Below, piece by piece: positions 37,201 through 47,759 of a stretch of DNA of 64,000 nucleotides. The notes beneath the pieces were generated by a model that had not been told where the DNA came from, did no database searches, and saw nothing but the letters and a program-made list of their open reading frames with translations. A program made the position numbers and the translations under genes. The number at the start of each line of letters is the position of its first letter. The first letter of the stretch is position 1. The DNA comes from Tretioscincus oriximinensis (lineage: Eukaryota; Chordata; Lepidosauria; Squamata; Gymnophthalmidae). Location of the stretch: positions 647,828 through 711,827 of the forward strand of contig JAJVDF010000029.1 in NCBI GenBank assembly GCA_022410635.1. The letters are read 5' to 3'.

Positions 37201-40200
37201 TCTCATGGCTGGAACATTGCTTTTCCTGGTTTTCCCACCAATGATCTTCAGTCACGTGGAAGGATGGAGCTATGGAGAAGGTTTCTATTTCACCTTCATC
37301 ACTCTCAGCACCATTGGATTTGGAGACTATGTCGTAGGTAATAGGAAGAGATACATTCTGCATCTGGTTATTATCCTTCCAATGAATTTTGATTTTTAGG
37401 CAAATCTTGTGAAAATAATCACAGTGTAATCCATGCGCATAGCATCTGGACAGTGTACAGTTTCCGTGTTAAAACTGTTGCTGTTCTGATATCCCCCAAA
37501 AGAAACTGAGCAGACAGAAATTGGGGACAGTGGATTTTTTGTTGCTGAGTAGCACTGAGAGTGGACAGTTGGTGATTAACTCCGTGGGTTTCCTTGGCAA
37601 ACATAAGTAGGCCTACTTCTGAGCTGCCTACTCCTAGAGAGGTGTGTAGGGTGGTGGTGGTGGTGGTGGAAACCTTTGCTTTCCCAGGCTGCTTGCATTA
37701 CTTCTGAGTCTGTTTAAAATATATTCTTGGCCAACAAACAGTAATATTGCGCTGAAGTTAAGTAATGGCAGTGAGCAACGCTTGTACCTTAGAAATACAG
37801 CATTATGGCCTTCTTATTTCTAACCTTCTTATTTCTAACCTTATTTCTGACCTTATTTCTAACCAGAATGTCTCTGTTTTGCCAGAGAAACAAGGCTTGA
37901 AGAGATGACTCAGCTGGACTGGGTTGCCTTCACACCCATACATACATCCCCAGTGTCATAATTAAGGCCATGTTGTTGATGTTTCTGAGCCTGAACACAG
38001 AAAGCCGCCTCACCTTCCTGCACAGGCACAGTAGGCATACTGATACANTGCGGACCCAGCTCTGTACATGCAGAGCATCTTTTACTTTTTGTGCCTTGGA
38101 CTGCATTCTCATGGGGGTGGAAGAAGAGGTTGTGGGAAGTGCGAAGTGAATTCAGTTCCCTCCATCATTTTCTTCCATTTCCAGCTGTGTTTCAGCTCCA
38201 TTTCATTGTCCTCACAAGACTCGCATTGGCTTCTGGAATTAACAGCTGCATTGGTTAGGTTATCTGTTTTCAGAGTGTCCTCTTCTCATGCACTATGCCA
38301 TCTTTTTTAAAAAATGTCCCAGAGTTTTGCAAAAATCTATAATTACAACAAATTAATACAGATATTTAGTTTTGTGCAAAATTAGAACTCTTCCCCCCCC
38401 CCCAAAAAAAAAAAAAACTTTACAAAACTGTTGTTGCCTCTTTGAAGGTTAGGACAAAATGGAGGTATATTGATGGTGCACAGAAGCGTTTGCGCAGACG
38501 TGCTCTCACTATGGGCAAACCATAACCAGAGCATTGTAAGCTCAAATTGGGAAAAAATGCACCTGCAGTGCTTTTGAGGGAGATCTTATTGCTGGTGACA
38601 TGTGGTTTTAGAAAGATGAATCATGAAAATGCTCCCCCTGTGGATTATAGGAGAATTGCATGCACTCAGTGCAAAGCCACACAGCNTTCGCTCCCATTTT
38701 TTCCTCTAGTGAGAATGCAGCCTTGGAGGGGCATTCAACTTTCTTTCAGCACTTTTATGCCCCTTCACTGAGTAGTGTTGTAGAGATGGATGATTCTATG
38801 CATCCTAAGTTACCTCTCCAAGTTATCTTCTTCATCCCATACAAATATTGTCAAATGGATCCATACTTGGTTCCATGCAGCTGGCAGTCCTTCCACTTGA
38901 GCTAGTCAAGGATGGACTTTCTCCCACTAGCATATTCGCAAGAGGTTCTATTCTGATAGTGATACTTGGAGCTAGAATTGTTTTGCTGGATCAGACTTTC
39001 AAACCCTTCCATCATGAACACCAGGCTGTCAGGGAACTGCTAAAATAAGCAAGNCAGATCACCACCTTCTATGTGCAATCATTTGTGGAAGGTTTTGGCA
39101 TTCCACAGTTATCATATTTATTGTCTTGTCAGTTCTGCAGGTAGAAGTTCCAAAATTCAGTTCTTTACATCTCCCCAAAACATGACTTTAGAAAAGAAAA
39201 CTATGATGAACTTGTATTTTACCGGGTTTTTATTGTGATCTGCCCTGAGAACTTCAGTTATNGGACAGAATATAAATGTGAATGAATAAACAAACATTTT
39301 TATTACATAAAAACATAAGAGAAGACAGACTAGATAAGGTTACAGCCTACCAATCCAGCACCATTTCTCACACAATTGTCCCATCAATTGTTTCTGGGGA
39401 ATCTTGAAAGTGGCAAATAGATTTTGTGCTACCTGAAACAAACATTGACAAACATTCTTTCCTTTCCCCATGGATTGGAATGGTGTGGCAGCCATATTGG
39501 AGCTCAGCCTGGCTCCTGGGACATGTGCTCTCTCTCTCTTCCCCCCGCCCCCCCAGCTCTGGCTTTCTCAAATAGAACACAACAAAAGCAAAACCTTGGC
39601 CTGCTCTCAGAATCCTGTAATTAGCCATTAGAGACATCCTGTTCTCTCTCCAACCTAGAGGCAATACCTAGTCATCCACTGCAATATCCTGCAAATCTGC
39701 AAAGTCTTGCTAGTATGTGACTGCAGAACAGTACTTAAAACATGGATCTTTAAAATAGGACAATTAGTTNTGTATAAAGTGATTGACTGGAGAATTTATT
39801 TCTTGCTTCTCTTGTGATTCTCTAATTTCTGTAAACTCCAGCAAAGGAGCTAGCAGCACTTTGAGACTAACTTGAGAAAAGTGGTCNGCATAAGCTTTTG
39901 TAGACACGTCTACTTCTTCAAGACATGTAGACGTGTCTACGAAAGCTTATGCCGACCACTTTTCTCAAGTTAGTCTCAAAGTGCTGCTAGCTCCTTTGCT
40001 GGACTTTCTGCTAGACTAACACGGCTATTTCTCTGAAATTGACTTCTGTAAACTCTGAAGTCTCTCTTCCAACTACTCTTTTACCTTCCAGATGTACGGA
40101 GCCAGAACTGGTAGGCCAATAGGCATATTTCTCCCCATGTATTTTTATGGCTGGAAGTGACAACATTTACCATATTTCTCACATTGACCCCATTGCAGCT

Positions 40201-42135
40201 GAAGAACTAGATCTTGTCCTCAAAGCTCACGGCAACAACTTTTTCTTCTTCTTCAACTTTAAGGTTCCAGTCCTTCTTGCTAGAAATTCTGATCTGGACT
40301 GACAAGCCTGTATCTTTGAATTCTATCCCATTTCTCACAAGTTTACAAAAACATGGATCCAAAATTAAGTACTGTTTATCTGAAACAAGAAGCTCTTTTG
40401 GGGGGTGGGGGTGGGGATTGTTTAAAATGTATGTCTAAATTCATAAATTGCAACAACAGAATATGAACTGTGTGTGTTTTTCTGTTTCCTTCCTCCAAGA
40501 AAGCAGACGAAAATAACTTGTTCCTCATTATANCTGGAGGAAAAGACATTAATTTCTTATTCAGAACAGTCTTTGTCCAAAGAGACAGGGTCATTTGNCT
40601 TTCTTTTTTTGGTCTGGACACAGTACTGATTTGTGTTATAAGAAACTGAACCAAGATCTGGTTTTCATACAAAAATGTCATGGACACAGACAGCTTTCAC
40701 TTTTTCTGCTCCCCTACAATGTGAAATGTTTTGGGAGATTCGTCTCTGTTGATCTGTTCCCACAGATAATTATANAAAATATAAGGCCCACAACAATGTG
40801 AGCATGGGATTTGGCCATCCCTCCATCCTTGCTCTTACCCCGCCCATCCCTGCCAAACNTAGACAGGAACATGTAGCTTTTTATTAGACCCACCTCCTCA
40901 CAGCAGCCTTAAACCTCAGAGTATTTTAAACTGATGCTTTTCCCTCTTTATGCTCATGGTAAAAAGCATGGGGGTAGAGGGAGGCAGCAGCCAATGACAA
41001 ATGAAAAACAGAGCTTCATGGGAAGTTATATGTTCCCAGGGCCTCACTGGATTTGTAGTCAAATATATGAGGAAGAGAAGGAGGTTTTTTACTACTTACA
41101 AAGGAGTAAATCCTCTGTAGTGAGATTTTTTGGGATTTTTGCTAGGAAACACAACAATCTGAATGCAGCCCCTGTTGTGGCAATGCCATTTGGAATAGAC
41201 AACAATAGGGTACAGGAAACTATGCCACTCTGCCTGTGAGAAGAAAGCTCCCTATATTCTTATCAATGATTCAGGGGGACTCGCAGACAAGGAGGAGGGA
41301 GTATATGTAGGAATAGCTCCATATATTTGNATCAGGGAAATACTGTTGCAAGATTGCAGACCAGGAGAGCTAACACATTTGCAGCTGAGGATATGGCCAG
41401 CTCTCCAAGAATCTCTTGTCATAGTGGAAATTGTAGATGTTTTTTAAAATGGATGTGGCCATTTTGGTTGGTGGTTGTTGGATACCAATGTGTTGCGTTT
41501 GGCTCCTGGTTCAGTGCATGTTATTTCCATGTACATTTTTTGGCAGAAATAATTTGCCATTGTCTACTTCTGGAAAAAGGTTGAGAATTGAGCTGGCAAT
41601 CAATTTTCCATGCAGTTTCCTTTGTTACTGAGCCACAGCCACTCCCTGCTCTGTATTTTTGTTATACAGCTTCTCATCTATCAAATTCATTNCTGCTTCA
41701 CTAACCCTTTTATCATCACTCCTATATGTAATGTTCTCCAGACTCCTCTCCCCTATTCCTCAGTCATCCCCATGATTACAGTTATGATTTTTGGTTAGGA
41801 TAGATGCCCCCTTTATATAGCCAACAGTAGATTGANAAGAAAGGTGTGAATTTTTAATGGCATCAAATAATTTCCATGACTCCTGAAACAAGGTAAATCA
41901 CCAAGAAACAGTAATGCAACAAAAGTAGCAGGACTGGTTCAACAAGACAAAGAAACTAGACAGTTCCTCAAAACTTCAAGAATTAAGAGCCATCATGAGT
42001 GGAAATTCCTTTTTCTATTTTAATACCGTGAGTATTTTCGTTATTAATGCAGGTTAAACACTTGGTTTAATGTATTTGAAGAAAACATTGCAAAAACAAT
42101 AGCTGCTGAGAGCTGTGAGACTTATCTTCATTGAA

Positions 42136-42174
<39 letters not shown>

Positions 42175-44119
42175 TATTACTATTATTACTATTACTATTA
42201 TTACTATTATTATTATTACAACACCCTTTTCATCAAAGGGCAATGTATATAGCTTTTTGTTGCTTCCTCCACAGCAGACACCCTGTGAAGTAGGAGATGC
42301 TGAGAGAGTTCTAAAGAACTGTAATCTTACTACTTCATGCTTGTCTATACTCAGCTTCCTTGATTCTTATGCAATACTGCTGTTTACATAGGGGTGCCCA
42401 GAAACTGGGCTGTAAACTGGTACCATCGTGTGTATCACTTGGTCCAGAGCTGCACAGAAAGAATAAAACTGTTTTAATTTTATTATTGTTATTTCCATTT
42501 TATTGACCATCACAGTCTGTGGGGCACTTTATTTTTAAAAACGATAATTTCCACCCTTGATTCTTTTTGATACTTGCACACTTAGTTGCAGTTTTCCCCA
42601 TGCACTAAATGAAGCTCACAAACCTAATTTCACAATCCATGAAAAAAATAGTCTTGTATGAAACTGGTCCATGCAGCAAAAAAAATGGTTGTGGACAGCT
42701 GGATATAGCATTGGATGCTTTGACAGTTGAGTGACCTTTTGGTTCTGCTCCAGCTGTTTCATCCATTCTGGAGTTGTTTGCAATTGATCTCCTCTCTTCC
42801 CCAGTAATATACCAGATACTGTTTGACCTGAGGAGCTCATCTTCCAGTGTTTGGGAACTTTTGTTTTTGGCAAGAATACTAGAGGGTTTGTTGTTTCCAC
42901 CCCCATTCTGACTTGTCTAACTTGGGTGGCCTTGCATGACATATCTCACAGCTTCATTTACTTATGCAAGCTTCTACCACAATTGGACAGTGATATATGA
43001 TATGTATATATATTTCTGACTACAAGTGGCCCAGTATTCTTTGGGTTATTGAGTGGCTGAAAAAATTCAGTAAATACAAAAACAAGATTTGTTTTATAAA
43101 TAACAGTCAAGTAGGATACATACTTTTTTGAGTGGCCAAAAGAAAATAAATCTACCTTACCTGTGTGGAAGCAAAGCTTATATTGTTGTATCGTGAAATA
43201 TTCTTTGAGATAGTGCCCATCTATGACAAATACATTGATATAAAACTGGGAATGCCATGCAGGGATATAGCAAATCCCCCTTTGATCTAATCCATGATCC
43301 AAAAAGATCTGCTACATAATTTGGGCTTTGAAGAAGGAGAAGGAGGAAGAAGAAGAAGGAAGGAGGAGGAGGAGGAAGAAGGAAGAAGAAGAAGGAAGAA
43401 GAAAGAAAGGAGGAGGAGGTTCTTATACCCCGCTTTTCTCACCTTACAAAGGGACTCAAAGCAGTTTACAAGGGTATTTTGCCCGAAGGCTGACATTCTA
43501 TCTTCCCCACCAGGCTGTGGTGGTTCCCATATACTTGCAATCAGTTGCAATTTCTTGCACTTCTTGCTTTCGAATAGCTGGGCTGGCTAGAGCTACAGGC
43601 TAGTGGAAGGTGCTCACCCCTCCCCACTTCCGACAAGGGGCTTCAAAACCCCATCTCCCAGATGAGAGACGGATTCCTAAGCAACTGAGCCATCCATGCC
43701 TGCTGATTAAGAAGCCTGATAAATCTCTACATCACAGATTCAGACACTGCCTTTGGGTGGCATGGGTTTGATATGCTTGCTTCTGATTACGGTTGACTTT
43801 TCACATGGTACAGATGGTACATTGTGTTGTTTTAATTCAGACTATACTAATATTATATAACATGTGGGTCTTTTTCTGTTCTCTCCATTCCTTAGGTACA
43901 GATCCTAATAAACACTACATCACAGTGTACAGAAGCCTGGCAGCAATCTGGATTGTTTTTGGCTTGGTTTGGCTTGCTCTGATCTTTAACCTGGGAACTG
44001 ATCTGATGGAAAAATTCCTGCAGCTTAACTGGCACAAGCCTGACCCAGGATCTCCAGAGAGAGCAGTCAGCAAAGCAGAAGATAATCCTGGCCAGCCCAG
44101 GATCCATATTCCAAGCTGA
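25039..44119 (+). CDS. KCNK16: KCNK16 (TALK-1) two-pore-domain K+ channel, complete gene
   Basis: Five coding exons (25039-25251, 34006-34120, 35109-35275, 37172-37337, 43896-44119) join in phase to 294 residues and a TGA stop. The protein is a K2P subunit; two assemble into an alkaline-activated background K+ channel of the plasma membrane, and in mammals TALK-1 is known from pancreatic islet cells. Domain order: TM1 about 14-34, extracellular cap 36-90 with glycosylation sites N57-Y-T and N86-S-T, pore loop 1 with T-I-G-Y-G (108-112), TM2 about 120-145, TM3 about 170-192, pore loop 2 with G-F-G (214-216), TM4 about 232-254, short cytosolic tail. Human TALK-1 is 309 residues; the difference is in the tail. 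The match to KCNK16 rather than KCNK17 rests on FQLLE, NYTCLD and [15 protein letters not shown]. Start choice: M25039 aligns with the human start; an in-frame ATG at 24931 would add 36 unrelated residues. Confidence 0.93.
25252..26494 (+). other. KCNK16 intron 1, proximal part
   Basis: No repeat or other gene recognised here. Intron 1 runs 25252-34005 and is otherwise mostly LINE and SINE sequence. Confidence 0.5.
26495..26765 (+). repeat. CR1-type LINE 3' end
   Basis: Diverged copy: CTTCTAGAAGAGGTGGTGGT, TTGATACAGCCTCCAAGGTG, then AGAATGCTGGACAAGATGGG and a CTTATGATCTTATG tail. Confidence 0.7.
27090..28075 (+). mobile_element. CR1-type LINE, RT C-terminal half and 3' end
   Basis: Best-preserved LINE in the window. 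It encodes a reverse-transcriptase piece starting [12 protein letters not shown], then KFANDTKLF (catalytic YADD decayed to FAND), FNLSKCK and KDLGVLV. The downstream coding region is frameshifted ([18 protein letters not shown] and on). It ends with the standard CR1 tail and TTCTTATGTTCTTATG. It is 5'-truncated and inactive, and lies inside KCNK16 intron 1. Confidence 0.85.
28076..28709 (+). other. KCNK16 intron 1, between CR1 copies
   Basis: AT-rich; a short TTGTTG run at about 28411-28425. Nothing else recognised. Confidence 0.4.
28710..29015 (+). repeat. CR1-type LINE 3' end
   Basis: Full-length tail: GTGGAATTTACTTCCTGAAG, GATGTCTGGATGTTGCCTCC, GCTGGACTTGATGGGCTGTG, and three 3' repeats of TTCTTATG type. 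Same orientation as 27090-28075 and 700 bp downstream of it. Confidence 0.8.
29016..30064 (+). other. KCNK16 intron 1, AT-rich part
   Basis: Nothing recognised beyond scattered single Ns. Confidence 0.35.
30065..30220 (+). repeat. tRNA-derived CORE-type SINE, 5'-truncated
   Basis: Contains the family's 3' half: CTCTCAGCCTCACCTACTTC, then TTTAAGCCACTTTGAATCCC and a TCATCTTCTTCTTC-like tail. Complete copies lie at 31444-31676 and 54183-54396. Confidence 0.55.
30270..30345 (-). repeat. L2-like LINE 3' end
   Basis: TATTTATTTACTTATACTCA followed by ACCCCACCATATACCCGAAG. Confidence 0.5.
31177..31251. mobile_element. Perfect-palindrome Tc1/mariner miniature (75 bp)
   Basis: Two identical 36-bp inverted arms (31177-31212 and 31216-31251) starting TACTGCTCAAAACAATTAAG, separated by three bases (ACA) and flanked by TA on both sides (31175-31176, 31252-31253). 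It is only a pair of terminal repeats, with no interior. Confidence 0.8.
31444..31676 (+). repeat. tRNA-derived CORE-type SINE
   Basis: tRNA-like head with A-box-like GTAATGGTTAGAGCG and a decayed B box, core segment GCTGGGTGACCTTGGG, then CCACCTACTTCACAGGGAGT and an ATAAATAAA/ATCATC tail. Confidence 0.7.
32277..32290 (+). promoter_or_regulatory. CTCF-like core motif
   Basis: GCACTAGAGGGCGC matches the core CCASYAGRKGGCRS at 13 of 14 positions. It lies in KCNK16 intron 1. Occupancy is unknown. Confidence 0.35.
32345..32520. mobile_element. Tc1/mariner-like miniature
   Basis: Begins near AATGAATTAGAATATCATGG and ends CTCAGAAAATTAAAATATTG. The interior has GATGATTATGGCTTACA and GAAAACCCAAAAGTCAGTAT. 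These resemble the non-coding left flank of Tc1-like elements widespread in fishes and amphibians. No transposase is present. Confidence 0.45.
32540..33800 (+). mobile_element. L1-like LINE ORF2 C-terminal region with long open frame
   Basis: An uninterrupted frame at 32811-33434 (207 residues) encodes the C-terminal domain of L1 ORF2. Recognisable pieces are [34 protein letters not shown] and an ILWIFGD-like end. This is the CCHC-like region that follows the reverse transcriptase; of its Cys/His pattern, C and H residues remain at SSQCW and YSHMW. The frame upstream (32540-32810) is broken. Tail near 33790 is AATAAAACCTT. It is 5'-truncated and relatively young, and lies just upstream of KCNK16 exon 2. 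Confidence 0.75.
34006..34120 (+). CDS. KCNK16: KCNK16 exon 2
   Basis: Acceptor TTTTACTCAG precedes it and donor GTAAGG follows. 115 nt, ending in phase 1 (split Gly110). Encodes the second cap helix, the N86 glycosylation sequon and pore helix 1 through TTIG. Confidence 0.93.
34121..35108 (+). other. KCNK16 intron 2
   Basis: 988 bp, GTAAGG to TCTTTTAG. No repeat recognised. Confidence 0.7.
35109..35275 (+). CDS. KCNK16: KCNK16 exon 3
   Basis: Acceptor TTTCTTTTAG and donor GTATGA. Completes the first selectivity filter (G-Y-G-N-L) and encodes TM2 ([20 protein letters not shown]) plus the start of the TM2-TM3 linker. 167 nt, ends in phase 0. Confidence 0.93.
35541..35840 (-). repeat. L2-like LINE 3' portion
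   Basis: TATTTATTTATTTATATTAT tail, ATACCCCATCCTATACTTGA signature, then the decayed RT C-terminal region on the minus strand. It lies in KCNK16 intron 3, head to head with the next copy. Confidence 0.6.
35845..36065 (+). repeat. L2-like LINE 3' portion
   Basis: Starts with a coding tail (ACTATGGAATAGTCTCCCCT) and ends TTTGGGTATAAGGTGATATA then AAATGTAAATATATAAATAA. Opposite in orientation to 35541-35840. Confidence 0.55.
36066..37171 (+). other. KCNK16 intron 3, distal part
   Basis: Intron 3 runs 35276-37171. This part has no recognised repeat or gene. Confidence 0.5.
37172..37337 (+). CDS. KCNK16: KCNK16 exon 4
   Basis: Acceptor CCTGTTCTCAG and donor GTAATA. 166 nt from phase 0 to phase 1. 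Encodes TM3 ([20 protein letters not shown]), pore helix 2 and the second filter [10 protein letters not shown]. Confidence 0.93.
37338..39209 (+). other. KCNK16 intron 4, proximal part
   Basis: Contains a short tandem ACCTTCTTATTTCTA-type run at about 37808-37864 and a C11/A14 homopolymer pair at about 38393-38417. No gene recognised. Confidence 0.45.
39210..39300 (+). repeat. L2-like LINE 3' end
   Basis: TTTTATTGTGATCTGCCCTG, AGAACTTCAG and GAATGAATAAAC tail. Confidence 0.5.
39302..39385 (-). repeat. CR1-type LINE 3' terminal fragment
   Basis: ACATAAAAACATAAGAGAAG followed by CCAATCCAGCA, the reverse of the CR1 end (TGCTGGATT...CTTATGTTTTTATGT). Confidence 0.45.
39827..40055. repeat. Foldback retroelement insertion (Penelope-like tail) with 12-bp target duplication
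   Basis: Same head-to-head arrangement as 1029-1270: minus arm about 39838-39921, plus arm about 39926-40043. Direct repeat TTCTGTAAACTC at 39827-39838 and 40044-40055. In the minus arm the GAAA core box has decayed to AAAA. It lies in KCNK16 intron 4. Confidence 0.7.
40056..42136 (+). other. KCNK16 intron 4, middle part
   Basis: Several single Ns; no gene or repeat family recognised. Confidence 0.35.
42137..42219. repeat. (ATT)n microsatellite
   Basis: ATT/ACT trinucleotide tract of about 83 bp, with ACT interruptions in the second half. It abuts a SINE and is probably its tail. Confidence 0.85.
42223..42335 (-). repeat. tRNA-derived CORE-type SINE, 3' part
   Basis: TAGCTTTTTGTTGCTTCCTC, then CAGACACCCTGTGAAGTAGG and GAGAGAGTTCTAAAGAACTG: minus orientation of the family at 54183-54396. 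Confidence 0.55.
42336..43329 (+). other. KCNK16 intron 4, distal part
   Basis: No repeat family recognised. Confidence 0.35.
43330..43703 (-). repeat. tRNA-derived SINE with GAA/TTC tail
   Basis: On the minus strand: tRNA-like head (ATGGCTCAGTTGCTTAGGAA, then a B-box-like GGTTTTGAAGCCC), body with GCTTTGAGTCCCTTTGTAAG and AAAAGCGGGGTATAAGAACC, and a long GAA/GGA-rich tail at 43330-43420 (+ strand sense). Related copies at 50124, 51138 and 61918. Confidence 0.75.
43896..44119 (+). CDS. KCNK16: KCNK16 exon 5, with stop
   Basis: Acceptor TTCTCTCCATTCCTTAG. Completes Gly221 and encodes the linker [19 protein letters not shown]4 and a cytosolic tail of about 40 residues rich in Pro/Glu/Lys. The stop TGA is at 44117-44119. 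Confidence 0.92.
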
Positions 44120-44367
44120 GGGTGGCTCCTGGATGGACAACCTTAAAAACATGAGAAAATACCTATGTCCCTTCCATTACGCCTGCAGATCGTGGGTTGA
44201 AGATGAAACATTGATGCAAGCCCATAATGAATGAAGGGAAGATATTTGTGTATGATTCCCCTTATCTCATAATGGAAGGAACTTTCTAAATCCCCCTCCC
44301 ACAAAAAAAGAAAGAAAGAAACAGCGCAAAACAGCCAACCTCTTTAGGGGAATGAACTATGAAGGCA

Positions 44368-44373
44368 AATAAA
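44368..44373 (+). terminator. Candidate KCNK16 polyadenylation signal
   Basis: AATAAA about 250 bases after the stop codon; the first canonical signal downstream. Confidence 0.45.
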
Positions 44374-44699
44374 AGATACATCTGTTTCCACCTGATCCTG
44401 TTTCTATGATCTGATATCCGTTTAGAAGTTTTATACTCAACATGTAGATTACTGGTTACTTTCCGTAGTTGTTAGACATGTCAACTTGCTTTTAGATTCT
44501 TGCCAAATAGTTGTATGATCATTGGTTAGGATTGTAGTTGTGGTAGCCCTGCGTTATATTGATTTGTCTAAATCTGGGTTTCTCACTGGAGGAAAAATGG
44601 GCATGAAAGCTGTGTGGCTCTGCGTTGGATGTACCTGTTTCCCATTTACTCCAACAGGGAAATGGTTTCATTGTGCACTGTTTGCATGGCCACGTTGGC

Positions 44700-44995
44700 C
44701 TTTGGAATTTACTTCCAGAAGACGTAGTGGTAGCTAGCAGCCTAGATTGCTTTTAGACAGTATTAGACAAGTTCTTGGATACCAAGGGTATAAATAGCTA
44801 CTAGGATGGATGTCTTGATGCTGCCTCTGAGATGAAGCAACAGGCAGTGTTCCTGAAATGCCATTTGCAGGGTGAGAACAGTTGAAGAATTTTTTTTCAG
44901 ACTGCCCAGGTGCAATTGGTGAGCCACTGTGTGAGACAGAATGCTGGACTTGATGGGCTTCCGCCAGATTCAGCAGGGCTCCTCTTATGCTCAGA
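44700..44995 (+). repeat. CR1-type LINE 3' end
   Basis: TTGGAATTTACTTCCAGAAG, GATGTCTTGATGCTGCCTCT, GAATGCTGGACTTGATGGGC, ending CTCCTCTTATGCTCAGAG. Confidence 0.75.
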
Positions 44996-45099
44996 GTTTG
45001 TTCAGAAAATTATCATAACTGCAACTTAATGCAATTCTCATTAAGTCTTCTCTGGGAATGGTTTGCTGTGTTCTCCATTTTAACAGCATCAGCTGTCCA

Positions 45100-45130
45100 A
45101 TGGGGTGGGGGAGGGGGGGAGGGGGGGAGG
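45100..45130. repeat. G-rich tract
   Basis: Run of G4-G7 blocks separated by A, with G-quadruplex potential. Confidence 0.5.
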
Positions 45131-45299
45131 TCTTCTGGTGAAACCAGAAGCACCCCCAAGGATCAGGACCCCATGGTAAGGAGGGAGATCTCAGTGAATC
45201 TCCTGACATTGTTGCTGGCTTTTGTCAGAAGTTTTAAATTTCCCCACTGCTGCTCCAGCACATGAAATTTAAGCTGGTGTCAAAAGGCAGAAGAAGCTA

Positions 45300-45420
45300 T
45301 GAACATAAGAAGAGCCATACAAAATCGGGCCAGAGCCTATCTAATCTAGCATTCTGTCTCACACAGAGGCCCATCAGATGCACCTGGGCAGTTTGAACAG
45401 AAGAAGGCAAGAAGATCCAC
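45300..45420 (-). repeat. CR1-type LINE 3' terminal fragment
   Basis: GAACATAAGAAGAGCCATAC followed by TAGCATTCTGTCTCACACAG and GATGCACCTGGGCAG. Confidence 0.65.
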
Positions 45421-47759
45421 TGGGACCCATAGGTACTGACCCTTTAGAATACTTCTGGCACTTATAGGAGCCAGAAGCAGCCCCTAGGACACAACACCAG
45501 GCGTTTTAAAAAACATTTCTTTCCTCCCAGTCGGAATGCAGCCTTAGGGAAGTTTAAGGAATTTTCCCCTTCAATTAACCAGCATCGGAACAAAGGGAGC
45601 AAAGAGCCTCTAGGAACTGGAATATAGACTATCCAGTCACAAGCAAGGAATAATGCCAGGGTTTTATGGGAAATGTAGNTAATCTCATGCATGTAAGTAT
45701 CTGGCAATGAAAGCAAAATCCTTCACATCATCCATTATAGCTGCAAAATGGATACAGCAAACTACAAATACAATCAGAAGTTCAACTGATTAATGGAATA
45801 CTAGAATCAGGCAAATAAAAAAAGACAAGAAAAATGATTTATTTATTTTTATTTATATACCTGAAAGTCTCAGGGAGGCTGGTTATCTTCCTGCTAATAT
45901 GGACTACGGTAGGCCATACACTATAACATGCAGATGGCAGTCCCCTATTTGAAGATATATCCTGGAATAAGACCGAGTCTGGAGACAGGTATTGTATGGA
46001 CAAGATTATCCTTCCGGAAAATATTGAGAGTACTATTTTAAATATCACTTGTGTAATTACAGAACATTAGATGGATCTAGGCATACTACTGGGCTGCAAC
46101 TAGTTCTGATACTGCATAACATCCATCCAAAGCATTTATTCAATTTCTAAATCAGTTTTATGTTTTTAAAGGTCATCGTTGAAAGAGTGAAGTGTAGCTG
46201 ATGCAAAAAAGTTCATATCATGACATTAATTCTTTAACTAATTTTTATCAAGCTAACTAAGAGAGAGAAAAGTTATACTATATACCCGTAGTTTCTGATA
46301 TGGATCCCTAGATATTATTGGCTTGGAACTCTGCCCCTTAGTAAAGATGTTTATAGAGATTTATTTATTTATATCCCACCCTATACCCAGAGGTCTCAGG
46401 ATGGAGACCTCTTCATCAAAGAGAAGGCCTACAGACTATCATCAACCATTTTAAATCCATGGTCCTATCTGCTCTGGAATAATTGTGATCAGAATCAACT
46501 TGTTGATTTCAACATGGAAAAGCACAGCCTGGATCAGAACTATCCACCACATGAAAATAAATTGATATCAAGAAAGACCAAGGTCCAAAACTGCCCAAAA
46601 TGTGGTCTTGAAGCTCAGCATCAATTGTAAAGTCATAATTTTTTTTCTTTAAATGCACCAAGCTTTAAAAATTCCACACAGACCAAGAATGTTGATATTT
46701 TTTCGTTGGAAATCCAGTTGAGCGTGGAATAAAGTTTTGCTCATTCAGTGATGAAACAGTCTGCCAAGAGCCTCATCCTGTGCACATGAAACAGTCTATT
46801 GGGGGGCATCTTCCGGTACCTGGTCCTATAGTGTGGACAACCTGTTTTTTTGGACTTTCTAGGCTGGTTTACCTATCAGGGACCATAGATTCTTAATGAA
46901 GTATTTGTAGTATGATGTCTTTGATAGAAGTGCGGGTTGGGTTACAACAGGAAAAATCTGCAATAGGGTCATAGAAATGTGAAGTCTGGTCCCATTCTAT
47001 CCATGCAGAATGGGGCCTGCCCTAGTCTTCACTGGTACAAAAATGGCAGGCCACTATTCCATGATATGGCCCAAAATAAGGCTCAATGCAGAAAGGGCTC
47101 AGACCCAGGAGTTCTTGGGTTCAAATTTCCATTCAACTACTAAACTCATTTGATGATCTTAACCCAGCCATTGACATCTCAAAAAAACCTTTCTCACAGG
47201 GTCGTGAAGGAAAGAGATTGGAGCAGGCTACCTTTGACTATGCAAGAATCATACAGTATTTCAAAATGAAATACCATTAGTCCAGGATGAGGTAATGACG
47301 ATAACCTCAGGTAAATGCAAATCAGGCCTTAGGTTAACTGAGAGAGAAGTATAACAGTAGCTACTTGAGATTATCCAGAAGCAATTAGTCTTCCTATGAC
47401 CCAGGAGGGCTTCTCTTAGGTTTTTATGAGAAAGTAGGAGTAATCTTTTCCATCAGTCATCCTCAGTCAAAATATACCCACAGGAGTTCTTCAAACCGTT
47501 TCCATTCTAACATGAGAAAATCTGAAGACTGCTTGATTATCTTGTCTTATGTTCCAGAATCCCTAATCCCATGCTTATGAAGGCAGCAACTGAGTAGAAA
47601 AACGACAGCATCCTGTCCATGCACCTATTAGCCAGTAATACCTATTATCACCTAGTAGCCATAACACCTATTATCATTACACCTAACAGTATATCTGTCT
47701 TGTTAGACACTTAACAGTATATCTATCCTCCATGGATATCTGTATAAGAAGATAAGATA
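45421..47759. other. Intergenic region between KCNK16 and KCNK17
   Basis: Two short L2-like 3' ends on the minus strand (45837-45880 and 46359-46402, each TTTATTTAT-tailed with a GTCTCAGG signature). Nothing else recognised. Confidence 0.4.

Noticed and set aside
37808..37864. Short tandem array of CTTCTTATTTCTAAC-type units
   Set aside because: Only about four imperfect units; ordinary low-complexity intron sequence.
43294..43603. Glu/Lys-rich open frames
   Set aside because: Translation of the GAA/GGA tail of a SINE.
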